Made by a program: the position numbers and the translations under genes. 64,000 bases of DNA from JAFLCL01 sp964502175 (lineage in GTDB: Bacteria > Myxococcota_A > Polyangia > Polyangiales > Sandaracinaceae): NCBI GenBank assembly GCA_964502175.1, contig CAZCVE010000039.1, forward strand, positions 29,033 through 93,032, given 5' to 3'. Below the pieces are notes generated by a model. It was not told the DNA's origin, did no database searches, and saw only the letters and a list, made by a program, of their open reading frames with translations. The number at the start of each line of letters is the position of its first letter. The first letter of the stretch is position 1. Shown in pieces: positions 1 through 9,254 of the stretch.

Positions 1-758
1 TGCCCGTCGTCGTCTCGCTGCTCAACAGCTACTCGGGCTGGGCCGCGGCGTCTGCGGGCTTCGTGCTCTCGAACGATCTCTTGATCCTCACGGGCGCGCT
101 CGTCGGCGCGAGCGGCACGATCCTCTCGATCATCATGTGCCGCGCGATGAACCGCTCGATCTGGAACGTCGTCTTCGGCGGCTTCGGCACCGAGGGCGGC
201 GCGCCTGCGCAAGCGACCGCCGGTGCGCCGACGGGTGAGGTGCTCGAGCTCTCGGTCGCCGAGGTCGCCGCCAAGCTCAAGGCCGCGCGCTCGGTGGTGA
301 TCGTGCCGGGCTACGGCATGGCCGTCGCGCGCGCGCAGGGCGCGGTGGCCGACATCGCGAAGAAGCTCAAGAAGCTCAACGTCGAGGTGCGCTTCGCGAT
401 CCATCCGGTCGCAGGGCGACTGCCTGGACACATGAACGTGCTGCTGGCCGAAGCGGGCGTGCCGTACGACACCGTCCTCGAGATGGACGAGATCAACAAA
501 GACTTCCCGCGCACCGACGTCGTGCTCGTCATCGGCGCGAACGACATCGTCAATCCCGGCGCGCTCGACGACAAGACGAGCCCCATCTACGGCATGCCCG
601 TGCTCGAGGTGTGGAAGTCGAGCCTCGTCGTGGTCCTCAAGCGCGGCAAGGGCGCGGGCTACGCAGGCATCGAGAACCCGCTCTTCTTCCACGCCTCGAC
701 GCGCATGCTCTACGGCGACGCGAAGAAGAGCATGGACGCCCTGTCTCAAGCCGTCTGA
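1..758 (+). CDS. pntB: NAD(P) transhydrogenase subunit beta, C-terminal part (5' end outside the window)
   Basis: This is the C-terminal part of the membrane-embedded beta subunit of proton-translocating NAD(P)+ transhydrogenase, which couples hydride transfer between NADH and NADP+ to proton movement across the inner membrane. The reading frame is open from base 3, so the start lies upstream of the window. The translation begins with the conserved PVVVSLLNSYSGWAAA segment, continues through the last membrane helices (DLLILTGALVGASGTIL), and then enters the soluble NADP(H)-binding domain III. That domain shows the VPGYGMAVARAQ glycine-rich loop, the HPVAGRLPGHMNVLLAEA segment and the VVLVIGANDIVNPGA motif. 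These motifs make the assignment secure. The pntA partner is expected upstream, outside the window. Confidence 0.95.
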   Translation, partial: PVVVSLLNSYSGWAAASAGFVLSNDLLILTGALVGASGTILSIIMCRAMNRSIWNVVFGGFGTEGGAPAQATAGAPTGEVLELSVAEVAAKLKAARSVVIVPGYGMAVARAQGAVADIAKKLKKLNVEVRFAIHPVAGRLPGHMNVLLAEAGVPYDTVLEMDEINKDFPRTDVVLVIGANDIVNPGALDDKTSPIYGMPVLEVWKSSLVVVLKRGKGAGYAGIENPLFFHASTRMLYGDAKKSMDALSQAV

Positions 759-769
759 AGGAGGACGAG

Positions 770-1345
770 ATGCTGGTGCCGTGTCCTTCTTGTCGACGTC
801 ACGTGCGGGCCGCCAGCGCGACCTGTCCGTTCTGTGATCGTGCGGCGCCGTCGATCGACCCGAGGCGCGCGATCGCGAGCACGCTGGTGATGGGCGCGGT
901 GATCGCGGGGTGTGGTGGAGAGCCTGCGCCGCCGCCACCGCCACTGCCTGTGGCCACCACGACCACTCCCGCGCCGAGCCCTCCGCCGACCACCGTCACC
1001 GTGGCGCCGATCGCGCCGGTCGAGCCGACATTGCCCGAGGGCGTGCTGCCTCCTCCTGATCCCGATCCCACGACCGAGGTCCCCGCGGAGCCGTCGGGTA
1101 CGACGACCGCGCGTCGTGCGGGTCGCGAACGACAGGAGACGCCCGAAGAGCGCGCCGCGCGCGAGGCCGAAGAGCAGCTGCGGGTGCTCGGGCCGTTGCT
1201 CTCGCTGACGCCCGAGCAGCAAGAGGCGGCGATCCGCGCGGCGCAGGGGACGACGATCACGGGCGAAGAGATGCTGCGCCAAGCCAACGCGTACGGCGGC
1301 CCTCCGCTCGGTCCGTCGCCCAGAACCGGCGGGAACATCGAGTGA
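770..1345 (+). CDS. zinc-ribbon-start, lipoprotein-like protein of unknown function
   Basis: The function is not recognised. The protein is about 191 residues long. It opens with a compact zinc-ribbon-like pair (CPSCRR and CPFCDR, residues 5-24), followed by a hydrophobic stretch ending in VIAGCGGE, which looks like a lipobox although it starts unusually late (about residue 37). A long Pro/Thr-rich linker and a charged helical segment rich in Glu/Arg follow, with LTPEQQEAAIRAA near the end. The ATG start was chosen because AAGGAGG lies just upstream; longer in-frame starts overlap pntB. The gene begins only 11 bases after the pntB stop, so co-transcription is possible but a functional link is not implied. 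Confidence 0.7.
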   Translation: MLVPCPSCRRHVRAASATCPFCDRAAPSIDPRRAIASTLVMGAVIAGCGGEPAPPPPPLPVATTTTPAPSPPPTTVTVAPIAPVEPTLPEGVLPPPDPDPTTEVPAEPSGTTTARRAGRERQETPEERAAREAEEQLRVLGPLLSLTPEQQEAAIRAAQGTTITGEEMLRQANAYGGPPLGPSPRTGGNIE

Positions 1346-1402
1346 GAGCGGACGTGGACTCGGGATCCAAATCGCGGGAGACCTCACCCACATGACCAGC
1401 CC

Positions 1403-2314
1403 ATGACGAGCTCGCACGATCCCTACCGCTCGCCCGAGAAGCCTGCCGGCTATCCGCTGCACGTCTCGAGCGGTCGCACGCCGATCACGGGCCTCGTGCT
1501 CGGCCTCCTCGCGGGTACGGCGGCGGCGCTCGTGCTCTCGGTGATCTACGCGTACGGCACGCTCTACATCCCGATCGTGCAGATCGAGTTCCTGCTCACG
1601 CTCGGCTTCGGCGCGGCGGTCGGCGCCTCGACGTCGAACGTCATGCACCGCTTCCACGTGCGCAACCGCGCGATCGTGATCGGCGCGGCCTTCTTGCTCG
1701 GCGTGTTCGCGTGGGCGTTCTCGTGGTTTCCGTGGCTCTACGGCACGCTCGATCGCTTCGGCGCCGAGGTGACGATCGAGCGACTGCTCGATCCCGTGTT
1801 CGTCGCGTTCTCGATCGCAGGGATCTACGAGAACGGCACGTGGGGCATCGGATCGACGACCTCGAGCTCGGGGTCCTCTGCCGTGAGCGGCGTGATGCTC
1901 GGCATCGTCTGGCTCGGCGAGGCCGCGGCGATCATCGGTGTCTCCACCGCGGTCGGCGTCAACACGAGCAAGGATCGCGTGTTCTGCGAGGCGTGCGACA
2001 CGTGGTGCACGATCGTCGCCGATCGCGCGCGCTACGACCTCGATCAGGGCAGCGCGCTGCGCGCCGGCATCGTCGATCGCTCGGACCTGACGATCCTCTC
2101 GTCCACGCCTGGCCCGCGCGCGCAGGATCGATGGCTCGCGCTCAAGCTCGGCTTCTGCCCGAGCTGCGGCGAGACCGGCGTCTTCGCGATCGACACCGTG
2201 ACGCGCAAGGTCGACAACAAGGGCAACGTCACGTTCTCGAACAGCATGTACCTGCCGTACCGCCGCGTGCCGCGCGGTGAGATGCGCTCGCTCCGCGATC
2301 AGTTCCGCTGCTGA
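1403..2314 (+). CDS. membrane protein with C-terminal Cys-pair domain, unknown function
   Basis: This 303-residue protein has about four predicted membrane segments in its first 190 residues, for example ITGLVLGLLAGTAAALVLSV, IVIGAAFLLGVFAWAFSW and VSGVMLGIVWLGEAAAIIG. A soluble C-terminal part carries two cysteine clusters, FCEACDTWC and FCPSCGETG, which could together bind one zinc ion. I do not recognise a named family. It stands alone between the zinc-ribbon protein and the convergent DUF1552 gene. The start is the ATG that gives the short polar leader MTSSHDPYRSPEKPAG; an out-of-frame ATG lies 11 bases upstream. Confidence 0.75.
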   Translation: MTSSHDPYRSPEKPAGYPLHVSSGRTPITGLVLGLLAGTAAALVLSVIYAYGTLYIPIVQIEFLLTLGFGAAVGASTSNVMHRFHVRNRAIVIGAAFLLGVFAWAFSWFPWLYGTLDRFGAEVTIERLLDPVFVAFSIAGIYENGTWGIGSTTSSSGSSAVSGVMLGIVWLGEAAAIIGVSTAVGVNTSKDRVFCEACDTWCTIVADRARYDLDQGSALRAGIVDRSDLTILSSTPGPRAQDRWLALKLGFCPSCGETGVFAIDTVTRKVDNKGNVTFSNSMYLPYRRVPRGEMRSLRDQFRC

Positions 2315-2324
2315 GCCTCGCGCG

Positions 2325-3767
2325 TCACGTCATCAGCTCCGAGAGCGGTCCTTCCGCGACGCGGATCGGTCCCTCGTGGCCGAACGTGTCGAGCTCTTGG
2401 CCAGCCGCGTAGCCGAGCGTGTTCCACAAGTTCGAGAGCTGACGGTGCGAGCCGCCCGCGCCTTCGCCCGGGTAGACGAGCGAGCGGCCGCCCGTGCGCA
2501 GGCCGAGGCCGCTGCCGCCGAGCAGGAGCACGGGGAACTCCATCGCTTGGCTGTGGTGCTGCTCGCCGTTGTCGCCGACGTACACGATGACGGTGCGGTC
2601 GAGCATCGTGCCGCCGTCTTCGTCGGGCGTCGCGAGGAGGCGCCGGGCCATCGTCGCGATCACGCCGACCTGCACGCGCGTCACCTCGTGGATCGCGTCG
2701 CGGAACGCCGCGCTCTCGGCCGAGCCGTGGTGGAGATCGTGCCGCGCGACCGACGTGATGCCCGGATACGAGAGGCCGAAGTCGCCGCCCGTGCCGCAGC
2801 CGACGACGCACACGTTGGTGATGCCTCCGAGCAGCGCCGCCGTCGCGAGCTCCATCTGCGCGGCGAAGCGCTCGAGCGCCGTGTCCGACGTGTAGCGAGG
2901 ATCGTCTTCGGGGCTCGCCGGCTGCGCGGCCATCAGCTCGGGCGCGAGCTCGAGCATGCGCGCCTGTCTGCGCGACAGCTCCTCGAGCGAGGCGAGGTAG
3001 CTCTCGATCTTCGCGCGCTCCGTGCTCGACGAAGGAAACGCCGCGAGCGTCGCGCGCGCGTCGGCCGCGGCGAAGTCGAGCAGCTCGCCGCGCCGTGAGA
3101 ACGCGAGGCGGCCCGCGTCGGTCGCGACGGAGCCGAACAACAGGTTGTAGGCCGCGGCCGGCTGCAGCATGAGCGGCGCGCTGCGACCCGCGCCGTACGC
3201 GCACGTGTTGAAGTCGAGCGGCCTCCCCGGATCGGGCGCCACGCCGAGGCGCACCGCGTCGAACGGCGTGGTGCCTCGCACCGACGGCAGCGCGGCGAGG
3301 TGCGCGTCGATCGTCTGTCCGCCCGCGACGCCCGCGATCGTGCGCGCCGAGCTCAGCGCGCCGTGCTCCGCGGAGTGGCCGCCGCCGACGATCTTCGAGC
3401 TCAGGCCGAGCACGACCGCCGCGTGCGAGACGAGCGGGTCGCCGCCCTCCATCAAGGGCGAGAGTGCGCTCGCCGTCTCGAGGCCGGTGGTCGTCTCGAG
3501 CACGGACGTGTGGCGCACCTTGTTGGGCCACCAGCGGTCCTCACCGATGGCCTCGGACGCGCTCGCGTCGATCGCCGCACGCGCCGCCGTGGACAGCATC
3601 GTGACGGGCTCGAAGCCGTTGCCCTCGACGATGAACACGAAGCGCGCGGGCCGCGGCGTGCCGGCGCTGGCGATGCGCGAGAGGAGCGGCGCGAAGAGCA
3701 GACCGCCCGCGCCGAGGCCGAGCGCGCGCATCAAGTCTCTGCGCGAGAGGTTCGTGAGCTTCTTCAT
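2325..3767 (-). CDS. DUF1552 family Tat-exported protein
   Basis: This 480-residue protein belongs to the DUF1552 family, which has no assigned activity. The family typically sits next to DUF1592/1588/1585 proteins in planctomycetes and myxobacteria. The N-terminus carries a twin-arginine signal (SRRDLMRALGLGAGGLLFAP), which implies export in folded form. Family features include FVFIVEGNGFEPV near residue 45, the IDAHLAALPSVRGTTPFDAVRLGV region and the C-terminal VIVYVGDNGEQHHSQAMEFP segment. Its start overlaps the stop of the upstream DUF1592 gene by four bases, so the two are translationally coupled and probably form one extracytoplasmic unit. Confidence 0.9.
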   Translation of the reverse strand: MKKLTNLSRRDLMRALGLGAGGLLFAPLLSRIASAGTPRPARFVFIVEGNGFEPVTMLSTAARAAIDASASEAIGEDRWWPNKVRHTSVLETTTGLETASALSPLMEGGDPLVSHAAVVLGLSSKIVGGGHSAEHGALSSARTIAGVAGGQTIDAHLAALPSVRGTTPFDAVRLGVAPDPGRPLDFNTCAYGAGRSAPLMLQPAAAYNLLFGSVATDAGRLAFSRRGELLDFAAADARATLAAFPSSSTERAKIESYLASLEELSRRQARMLELAPELMAAQPASPEDDPRYTSDTALERFAAQMELATAALLGGITNVCVVGCGTGGDFGLSYPGITSVARHDLHHGSAESAAFRDAIHEVTRVQVGVIATMARRLLATPDEDGGTMLDRTVIVYVGDNGEQHHSQAMEFPVLLLGGSGLGLRTGGRSLVYPGEGAGGSHRQLSNLWNTLGYAAGQELDTFGHEGPIRVAEGPLSELMT

Positions 3768-6253
3768 CGGTCCTCTCCTTCGAGCGTGCGCACCTGGAAG
3801 GCGTCGCTCGCGACCAGCGTCTCGACCATGTTGAAGAACGAGCCGTCGCGATCGAGCGACGACTCCATCTCACCGAGGGTGCACGCGTCGCCCTCGGTCT
3901 CGTTGCGACCCATGAAGTAGCGGAACGCGTGCCGGATGAAGCAGCGACGCGCGACGCGCGAGGCCGCGAGGCGCTCGCTCAGATCGACGGCGTCGCGGAC
4001 CTCACCGGCGAGCATCGGATCGGGCACGAGGCTCAGCGTGCTGACGCCGCTCGGCGTGATCTGCGTCATCCCCGGGCCGTGGTCGTACGCGCGGCGGAAG
4101 CCCGCGTGGTTGTAGATCTCGAACGGATAGCCGAGCGAGTTCATGAGCGTGTGGCAGCCCATGCAGGTGCTCGAGAACGGGTTGGTGCTCGGGTCCTCCA
4201 CGCTGGTGAACAAGCGCTGTCGCGCCGAGAGCGAAGGATCGCTCGCGACGAGCTGCGCCTCGACCGACACGAGCTCGAGGCCGGGCACCGTCTCGCAGAG
4301 GAGGTTCTCGCGGATCCAGTGGCCGCGGCGGATCGCGCTCGCGTCGTCCTCGAAGTTGCCGCCGTGCGCGGCGAGCCACGCGGGGTGCGTGAGCACGCCC
4401 ATGCGCTCGCTCGCCGGCATCTCCACCCAGCGACCCTCGGGCGTGTTCGGGATGTCCTCGCGGCCGTACACGCGCGCCATCGTCGTGGTCGATCCGGAGA
4501 TCGAGTTCGCGCAGATCCCGATGGGGCTACAGCTGCCGTAGTCCGCGTCGGTGCAGTCGGACTCCTCCGTGCAGGGCACGCCGTTCGTGTCGACGAGCGT
4601 CGAAGGCAGACGCCAGAGGCGCGTCGTCATGAGCGTCTCGAAGACGTCGTCGCCGCTCGCGTGGCTCTCGAGCACGGCGCGCGCGATCGTGTCGTCCATC
4701 TGATCGACGATCGTCGACTCGTAGCCGTAGTAGGAGTCCTGCAGGTTGCCGAAGCCGCCCGTCGTGCGGTCGTAGATCGAGCCACCGCGATCGGGCCCGT
4801 CGTAGCCGGCGGTGCCGCCGGGCGTGTCCTTGAAGGCCGAGATCGCGCCCTCGTAGTCGAGCCACTCGCGGAAGAACTGCGTGAGGTTCTCGGCGATCCA
4901 GAACTCGCCGCGCGAGGGCACGTCGCGCGAGTCCTCTTCGCCCGTGAGGTCTCCGCGCGCCGCGTCCGTGCCGCCTTGGTAGGTCTCGAAGATCGTGTGG
5001 AGGCGCGCGCGATCGAAGATCGTTCCGTCGTCGGCCGCGGTGCGCACGAGGCTCATGCGGCCGAGCGGCGAGTCGGCGTCCGGATGCGTCGCGGGCAGAT
5101 CGAGCGGCACCGGCGTGCCCACCGGGTGTGAGCTGAAGACGCGACCCACGGCGAGCGCCAGCTCGTCGGCGGTGAGCCGGCGGCGTCCCGTCGCGTCGCC
5201 GGGGATCGGCTCGCCGAGCTCGCTGCGGAAGAGCGCGCCCGTCATGAGGAACGCGGCCTGCGCCACGTGGTGGAGGCTCGCGCGACGGTCGGCGCCCGGC
5301 ATCTCGGCATCGAGCGTGCGCACGAGCAGCTCGCGGAGGCGCGCGTGCTCGCCCTCCGTGGGCTCGCGCATGAGGATGCCGCGACGGAGGAGCGTGTCGA
5401 CGTAGTGATCGATGCACGCGTCGTCGGGGTCGTCGTCTTGGTGGATGCAGCGCAGCTCGGCGTCGTTGTAGACGCCGACGGTGCGCGTGCCGGGGATGAA
5501 GCCGTCGGCGCCGCCCGCGGGATCGTTCATCGCCCAGATCGCGGGCGCTTCCGGGAGGACGAGGAAGTAGAGGTCGAGCGTCGACGGATCGACCGTCACG
5601 TCGCGCGCGTACGTCGAGTACGGCAGGGCCTCGGGCGCGGCGAACGGGTTGTCGCGCGCGATCGATCCCCACCACGTGCCGGAGAGCGGCTTCACCACCG
5701 CGTGCGTCCACTCGCGGCGCTCGACGCGCCTCACGCGCGCAGGCGAGCTGTCCACCGTGGGGCTCGCGCACGTGAAGATCGCCTCGGGATCGAGGTGGTT
5801 CGGATCGTAGACGTCGGGCGGCGGCGGCAGCTCCGCGCACGTCGTGCTCGCGCCGTCGACGATCCACTGACGGACCGTCTCGGCCTCGGGGATCGGCCGC
5901 GCCTGACCGAGCGGCATGATCGGGCCTGCGCTCGCGTCGGTCATGCGCAGGTAGATCAGGCTCGCCTCGGGGTTGCCCGGCACCACGCGACCGAGCGTGC
6001 TGCCCGCCATCACCGACTCGCGGTTCAGCACGAGCGACGTGCGCGGGTTGTGCGGCAGGTGACAGCCGCCGAGCGCGCAGCGCCGCTCGAGCACGAGGAT
6101 CGCGTCGCACGCAGGCGGCAGATCGGGCGGCGCATCGCCGGGCGGCCCGGTGTCCGAGGGCGGCGGCGTCTCGTCACAGCCTGCGATGACGGGCGCGGTC
6201 GACAGCGCGCCGACGGCGCCGAGCATCCACAAGAGTCGTGAGTCGAAGCGCAC
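3764..6253 (-). CDS. DUF1592/DUF1588/DUF1585 multidomain lipoprotein with c-type heme motifs
   Basis: This 829-residue protein starts with a lipoprotein signal ending in VIAGCDETPP. A CX4CH motif (CALGGCH) near residue 58 marks the cytochrome-c-like planctomycete domain, and its HLPHNPR context fits. The DUF1592 region follows in the centre. A DUF1588 region contains a canonical CMGCH heme motif followed by NSLGYPFEIYNHAGFRR, and DUF1585 closes the chain with HAFRYFMGRNETEGDACTL. The family is thought to act outside the cytoplasm, but its substrate is unknown. The gene is first in a two-gene unit with the DUF1552 gene. About 150 bases separate it from the divergent thioesterase gene, where a shared promoter region must lie. 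Confidence 0.9.
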   Translation of the reverse strand: MRFDSRLLWMLGAVGALSTAPVIAGCDETPPPSDTGPPGDAPPDLPPACDAILVLERRCALGGCHLPHNPRTSLVLNRESVMAGSTLGRVVPGNPEASLIYLRMTDASAGPIMPLGQARPIPEAETVRQWIVDGASTTCAELPPPPDVYDPNHLDPEAIFTCASPTVDSSPARVRRVERREWTHAVVKPLSGTWWGSIARDNPFAAPEALPYSTYARDVTVDPSTLDLYFLVLPEAPAIWAMNDPAGGADGFIPGTRTVGVYNDAELRCIHQDDDPDDACIDHYVDTLLRRGILMREPTEGEHARLRELLVRTLDAEMPGADRRASLHHVAQAAFLMTGALFRSELGEPIPGDATGRRRLTADELALAVGRVFSSHPVGTPVPLDLPATHPDADSPLGRMSLVRTAADDGTIFDRARLHTIFETYQGGTDAARGDLTGEEDSRDVPSRGEFWIAENLTQFFREWLDYEGAISAFKDTPGGTAGYDGPDRGGSIYDRTTGGFGNLQDSYYGYESTIVDQMDDTIARAVLESHASGDDVFETLMTTRLWRLPSTLVDTNGVPCTEESDCTDADYGSCSPIGICANSISGSTTTMARVYGREDIPNTPEGRWVEMPASERMGVLTHPAWLAAHGGNFEDDASAIRRGHWIRENLLCETVPGLELVSVEAQLVASDPSLSARQRLFTSVEDPSTNPFSSTCMGCHTLMNSLGYPFEIYNHAGFRRAYDHGPGMTQITPSGVSTLSLVPDPMLAGEVRDAVDLSERLAASRVARRCFIRHAFRYFMGRNETEGDACTLGEMESSLDRDGSFFNMVETLVASDAFQVRTLEGEDR

Positions 6254-6404
6254 GGAGACCTCCTCGCGATCGACGACGAGCGTCGCGGCTCGCGCGTCCT
6301 CACGTCAACCACACCGAGGCACGACGATCGCCGATCAGGATCCTTGCCCGCCCACGACGCAGTGACTCGGCTCGCGTCGCGCTCCTGCTCTATGCTCGCG
6401 CCCG

Positions 6405-6917
6405 ATGTCTCTCGACGTTCCGCGCGAAGTGCTCGATGGCCACCTGTTCGGCGCGGGACAGCCGTGCTTCGGGTGCTCGCCCGATCATCCCATCGGGTTT
6501 CGTCTCGTGTTCGAGCGCGAGGCTGCGATCGACGACGGACGTGGTGAGCGCATCGTCACGCGCTTCACGCCTGCGGACCGCTACCAGGGCCCGCCCGGCA
6601 TCATGCACGGCGGCCTCGTGTCCACGCTCGCCGACGAGGTCGCGGCGTGGGCGCTCATCGGGCTCAAGAAGAAGTTCGGCTTCACCGTCTCGTTCGACGC
6701 CAAGCTGCGCAAGGCGGTCCGCGTGGGCGTGCCGCTGATCGGCCGCAGCTGGATCGCCAAGGACCAGCGGCGCCTGCTCGATGTCGGCGTCGAGATCGAG
6801 CAAGAGGGCGAGGTCGGCTACGCGGGCACGCTGCGCTTCGTGCTGCTCGACAAGGCGGGCGCGGAGAAGATGCTCGGTCGCGCGCTGCCCGCCGAGTGGG
6901 AGCAGTTCTGCCGATGA
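6405..6917 (+). CDS. PaaI-type hotdog-fold thioesterase
   Basis: This 170-residue protein has the layout of the PaaI/hotdog acyl-CoA thioesterase family. A FGCSPDHPIGFRL segment lies near residue 25. The hallmark HGG (GIMHGGLVSTLADEVAAWA) falls near residue 68, with the conserved acidic residue on the long hotdog helix, and strand segments such as FTVSFDAKLRKAVRVG follow. Such enzymes hydrolyse acyl-CoA or aryl-CoA thioesters; the substrate cannot be read from the sequence. It is divergent from the DUF1592 gene and is followed after 10 bases by a secreted protein gene, so the two may be co-transcribed. Confidence 0.85.
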   Translation: MSLDVPREVLDGHLFGAGQPCFGCSPDHPIGFRLVFEREAAIDDGRGERIVTRFTPADRYQGPPGIMHGGLVSTLADEVAAWALIGLKKKFGFTVSFDAKLRKAVRVGVPLIGRSWIAKDQRRLLDVGVEIEQEGEVGYAGTLRFVLLDKAGAEKMLGRALPAEWEQFCR

Positions 6918-6927
6918 GGACCTCACG

Positions 6928-7920
6928 ATGAGCGCGCTGCGTGCGATCGCGGTCGTCGGCGTGCTCGTGCTCGCGTGCGCCTCGCGTGTGCACGCACAGG
7001 TGCCGCCGTGCGAGGGAGACGACGCCGCCGCAGCAGCGACGGCGCTCGACGAGGGCGATCGCGCCGCCGACCGGGCCGCGGCCGCGCTCCAGCGTCATCA
7101 CGCCGGAGATGCCGAGGCCGCCTGGAGCGAGGCGCTCGCCGCCTACGACCGCGCGTGTGCCGCAGGCGAAGATCAAGCGCTCGAGCGACGCGCGATCCCG
7201 CTGTTTCGTCTCGGTCGTGTCGCCGAGGCGGCGAGCAGCCTCGACACGTTCCTCGCCGATCATCCGGCGGACCAGCTCGATCGAGCCCAGGCGAGGCGTG
7301 TCGCCGCGAACCTCCGCGCGATCGAGCGCCGCGTCGCGACGCTCGTCATCACCCCGACGCCGCTGACCGCCGTGGTGACCGTCGGCGGCATCGAGCGCGG
7401 CGTCGGCACCGTGCGCGTCCGCGTCGCGGCCGAGACGAGCGTGACCGTCGTCGCGCGCGCCGAGGGCTACGCGCGCTTTCGTCTCTCGTCGACGTACAGC
7501 GTGGGCGAGCACGAGGTGCGCGCCGATCTGATCGCGACCGAAGAGGTCGCGCCCGAGACGGAGGTCGAGGACGAGGCCATCGCGCCCATCCAGACCGAGC
7601 GCGTGCTCGCCGTGTACCCGGCGCCGCCGCGCGAGCGAACGCCGCTCCTCATCCCGGGCATCGTGCTCGCGGGCCTCGCGGGCGTCGCGGCGATCTGGGG
7701 CGCGCTCTTCGTCGTCGAGTCCGAGACGGACGCGCTCCAGTTCATCGGAAACCGCGGCGACGCGGGCCTCGTCGGCGGCGGTCTCCTCATCGGCGCGGGT
7801 GTCGTCGGCACCACGGCGCTGATCCTCCTCATCCTCCACGCGACCCGCCATCAGGAGCCACAGACGTCGCTCCTCTGTGTGCCGACGCTGGGCGGTGTGG
7901 GCTGCAGCGGAACGTTCTGA
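6928..7920 (+). CDS. secreted PEGA-like / TPR-like membrane protein
   Basis: The protein is about 330 residues. The ATG start gives a clean signal peptide (ALRAIAVVGVLVLACASRVHAQ). The next 110 residues are Ala-rich helices resembling a degenerate tetratricopeptide segment (AEAASSLDTFLADHPADQ). A small beta domain follows (TLVITPTPLTAVVTVGG through EGYARFRL) that resembles PEGA domains, with two hydrophobic segments near the C-terminus (LLIPGIVLAGLAGVAAIWGA and LLIGAGVVGTTALILLIL). This layout is frequent among myxobacterial envelope proteins of unknown function. It begins 10 bases after the thioesterase stop. No enzymatic motif is visible. Confidence 0.75.
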   Translation: MSALRAIAVVGVLVLACASRVHAQVPPCEGDDAAAAATALDEGDRAADRAAAALQRHHAGDAEAAWSEALAAYDRACAAGEDQALERRAIPLFRLGRVAEAASSLDTFLADHPADQLDRAQARRVAANLRAIERRVATLVITPTPLTAVVTVGGIERGVGTVRVRVAAETSVTVVARAEGYARFRLSSTYSVGEHEVRADLIATEEVAPETEVEDEAIAPIQTERVLAVYPAPPRERTPLLIPGIVLAGLAGVAAIWGALFVVESETDALQFIGNRGDAGLVGGGLLIGAGVVGTTALILLILHATRHQEPQTSLLCVPTLGGVGCSGTF

Positions 7921-7921
7921 G

Positions 7922-7955
7922 CCGCTGACGCTTCGGGGCCGCTGACCCTTCGGGG
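7922..7955. repeat. two 17-nt direct repeats between convergent genes
   Basis: The units CCGCTGACGCTTCGGGG and CCGCTGACCCTTCGGGG lie head to tail in the 38-base gap between the PEGA-like gene and the convergent kinase gene. They differ at one base. No hairpin followed by a T-run is seen, so a terminator role is not supported. Confidence 0.6.
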
Positions 7956-7958
7956 CGA

Positions 7959-9254
7959 TCAGGGCGACTCTTCCGGCTCGGGCTCGTCGAGCCAGAGCCC
8001 CGTCCCCGCGGGCGCCATGCCCGACGACGTCTCGTGTCGACGCCGCACGTGCGCGTCGACCGCGTCGTGCACGCTCGGCGCGTCGACCCCGCTGTCGATG
8101 GGCTCGGTGACGCCTGCGTCGTCCGCGTCTGCGCTCGTCGCGCTCGCGCTGCTCGCGGTGTCGCTGCCGGCGTCTGGCGCGATCGCCGTGGTCACGCTCG
8201 GGACCACGGGCGCGCTCGTCGCTCCTGGGATGCCGCCCGCGATCGTCCAGCCCACGCCGATCGCGATCACCACGCCGACCGTGACGGTCGCGAGCATCAC
8301 GAGCGCGAGCATCGGCATCGCGCTGCGCGCGCGCGGAGGCGGGAGCGCGATGCCGGCTCGCGTCTGAGGGATCGCGCGCTCTGTCGGACGATCGCGGACG
8401 TCGACCAACGCCGCCGCGAACGCTGTCGCGCTCGCGAAGCGCGCGCGTCGATCGCGCGACATCGCCGTGAGGATCGCGTCCTCGAGCGCCTGCGGGATCT
8501 CGGTGCGGTGCTCTCGCGGTGCCGCGATCGGCGCGCCCTGCACGAGCTTCGAGATCGCGCTGCCCTGCGCGTCGCTCTCGACCGGTCGCTTGCACGTGAG
8601 CATCACGTACAGCAGCACTCCGAGCGCGTAGACGTCGACGCGCACGTCGAGATCGCGCTCCCCGCGCGCCTGCTCGGGGGCCATGTACGCGGGCGATCCG
8701 ATCGTGTGCCCGGTCTGCGTGTGCTTGCTCCCCTCGAGCTCACGCGCCGCGCCGAGGTCGAGGATCTTGGGCACCACCTCGCCGCGCGCGGTGCGCGACA
8801 AGAAGATGTTCGCGGGCTTGAGGTCGCGGTGGATGATGCCCTCCGCGTGGAACGCGCTCATCGCGCTCGCGAGCGTGATGCCGAGGCCGATCGCATCCTC
8901 GATCGCGAGCGGCCCGCGCCCGAGGCACGTCGCGAGCGTCTCGCCCTCGAGCAGCTCCATCGGCAGCACCACGCGCCCGTCGACGACGAGGGGGTCGAAC
9001 GCCGCGACCACGTTCGGATGCGACACGCGCGTGGCGAGGCTCACCTCGCGCACGAAGCGGGTGCGGATGTCGTCGTTCGCGAGCAGCTCGGTCTTGATGA
9101 CCTTGAGCGCGCGCGTCGCCCCGGTCACGTCGTTCTTCGCTGCGTACACCGAGCCCATCCCGCCGTTCGCGAGGAGCTTCAGGATCGTCCAGCCGCCGAG
9201 CGAGTCGCCTTCGCGTGGCTCGCGCGCGCGCTCGTTCTGGGAGGGGCTCACCAC
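7959..9254 (-). CDS. Hanks-type serine/threonine protein kinase with membrane anchor
   Basis: This 431-residue protein has a complete kinase domain in its first 280 residues. It shows a glycine loop ANGGMGSVYAA, the ATP-binding lysine in RALKVIK, the catalytic loop HRDLKPANIFL, an activation segment ending GSPAYMAPEQARG, and the VDVYALGVLLYVML helix. The magnesium-binding motif reads DLG instead of DFG (KILDLGAAR), a conservative change. A single membrane helix (LALVMLATVTVGVVIAIGVGW) follows near residue 320, leaving an Ala/Asp/Ser-rich extracytoplasmic tail. It is convergent with the PEGA-like gene. The start is a GTG; a second GTG is the next codon. Confidence 0.92.
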   Translation of the reverse strand: MVSPSQNERAREPREGDSLGGWTILKLLANGGMGSVYAAKNDVTGATRALKVIKTELLANDDIRTRFVREVSLATRVSHPNVVAAFDPLVVDGRVVLPMELLEGETLATCLGRGPLAIEDAIGLGITLASAMSAFHAEGIIHRDLKPANIFLSRTARGEVVPKILDLGAARELEGSKHTQTGHTIGSPAYMAPEQARGERDLDVRVDVYALGVLLYVMLTCKRPVESDAQGSAISKLVQGAPIAAPREHRTEIPQALEDAILTAMSRDRRARFASATAFAAALVDVRDRPTERAIPQTRAGIALPPPRARSAMPMLALVMLATVTVGVVIAIGVGWTIAGGIPGATSAPVVPSVTTAIAPDAGSDTASSASATSADADDAGVTEPIDSGVDAPSVHDAVDAHVRRRHETSSGMAPAGTGLWLDEPEPEESP

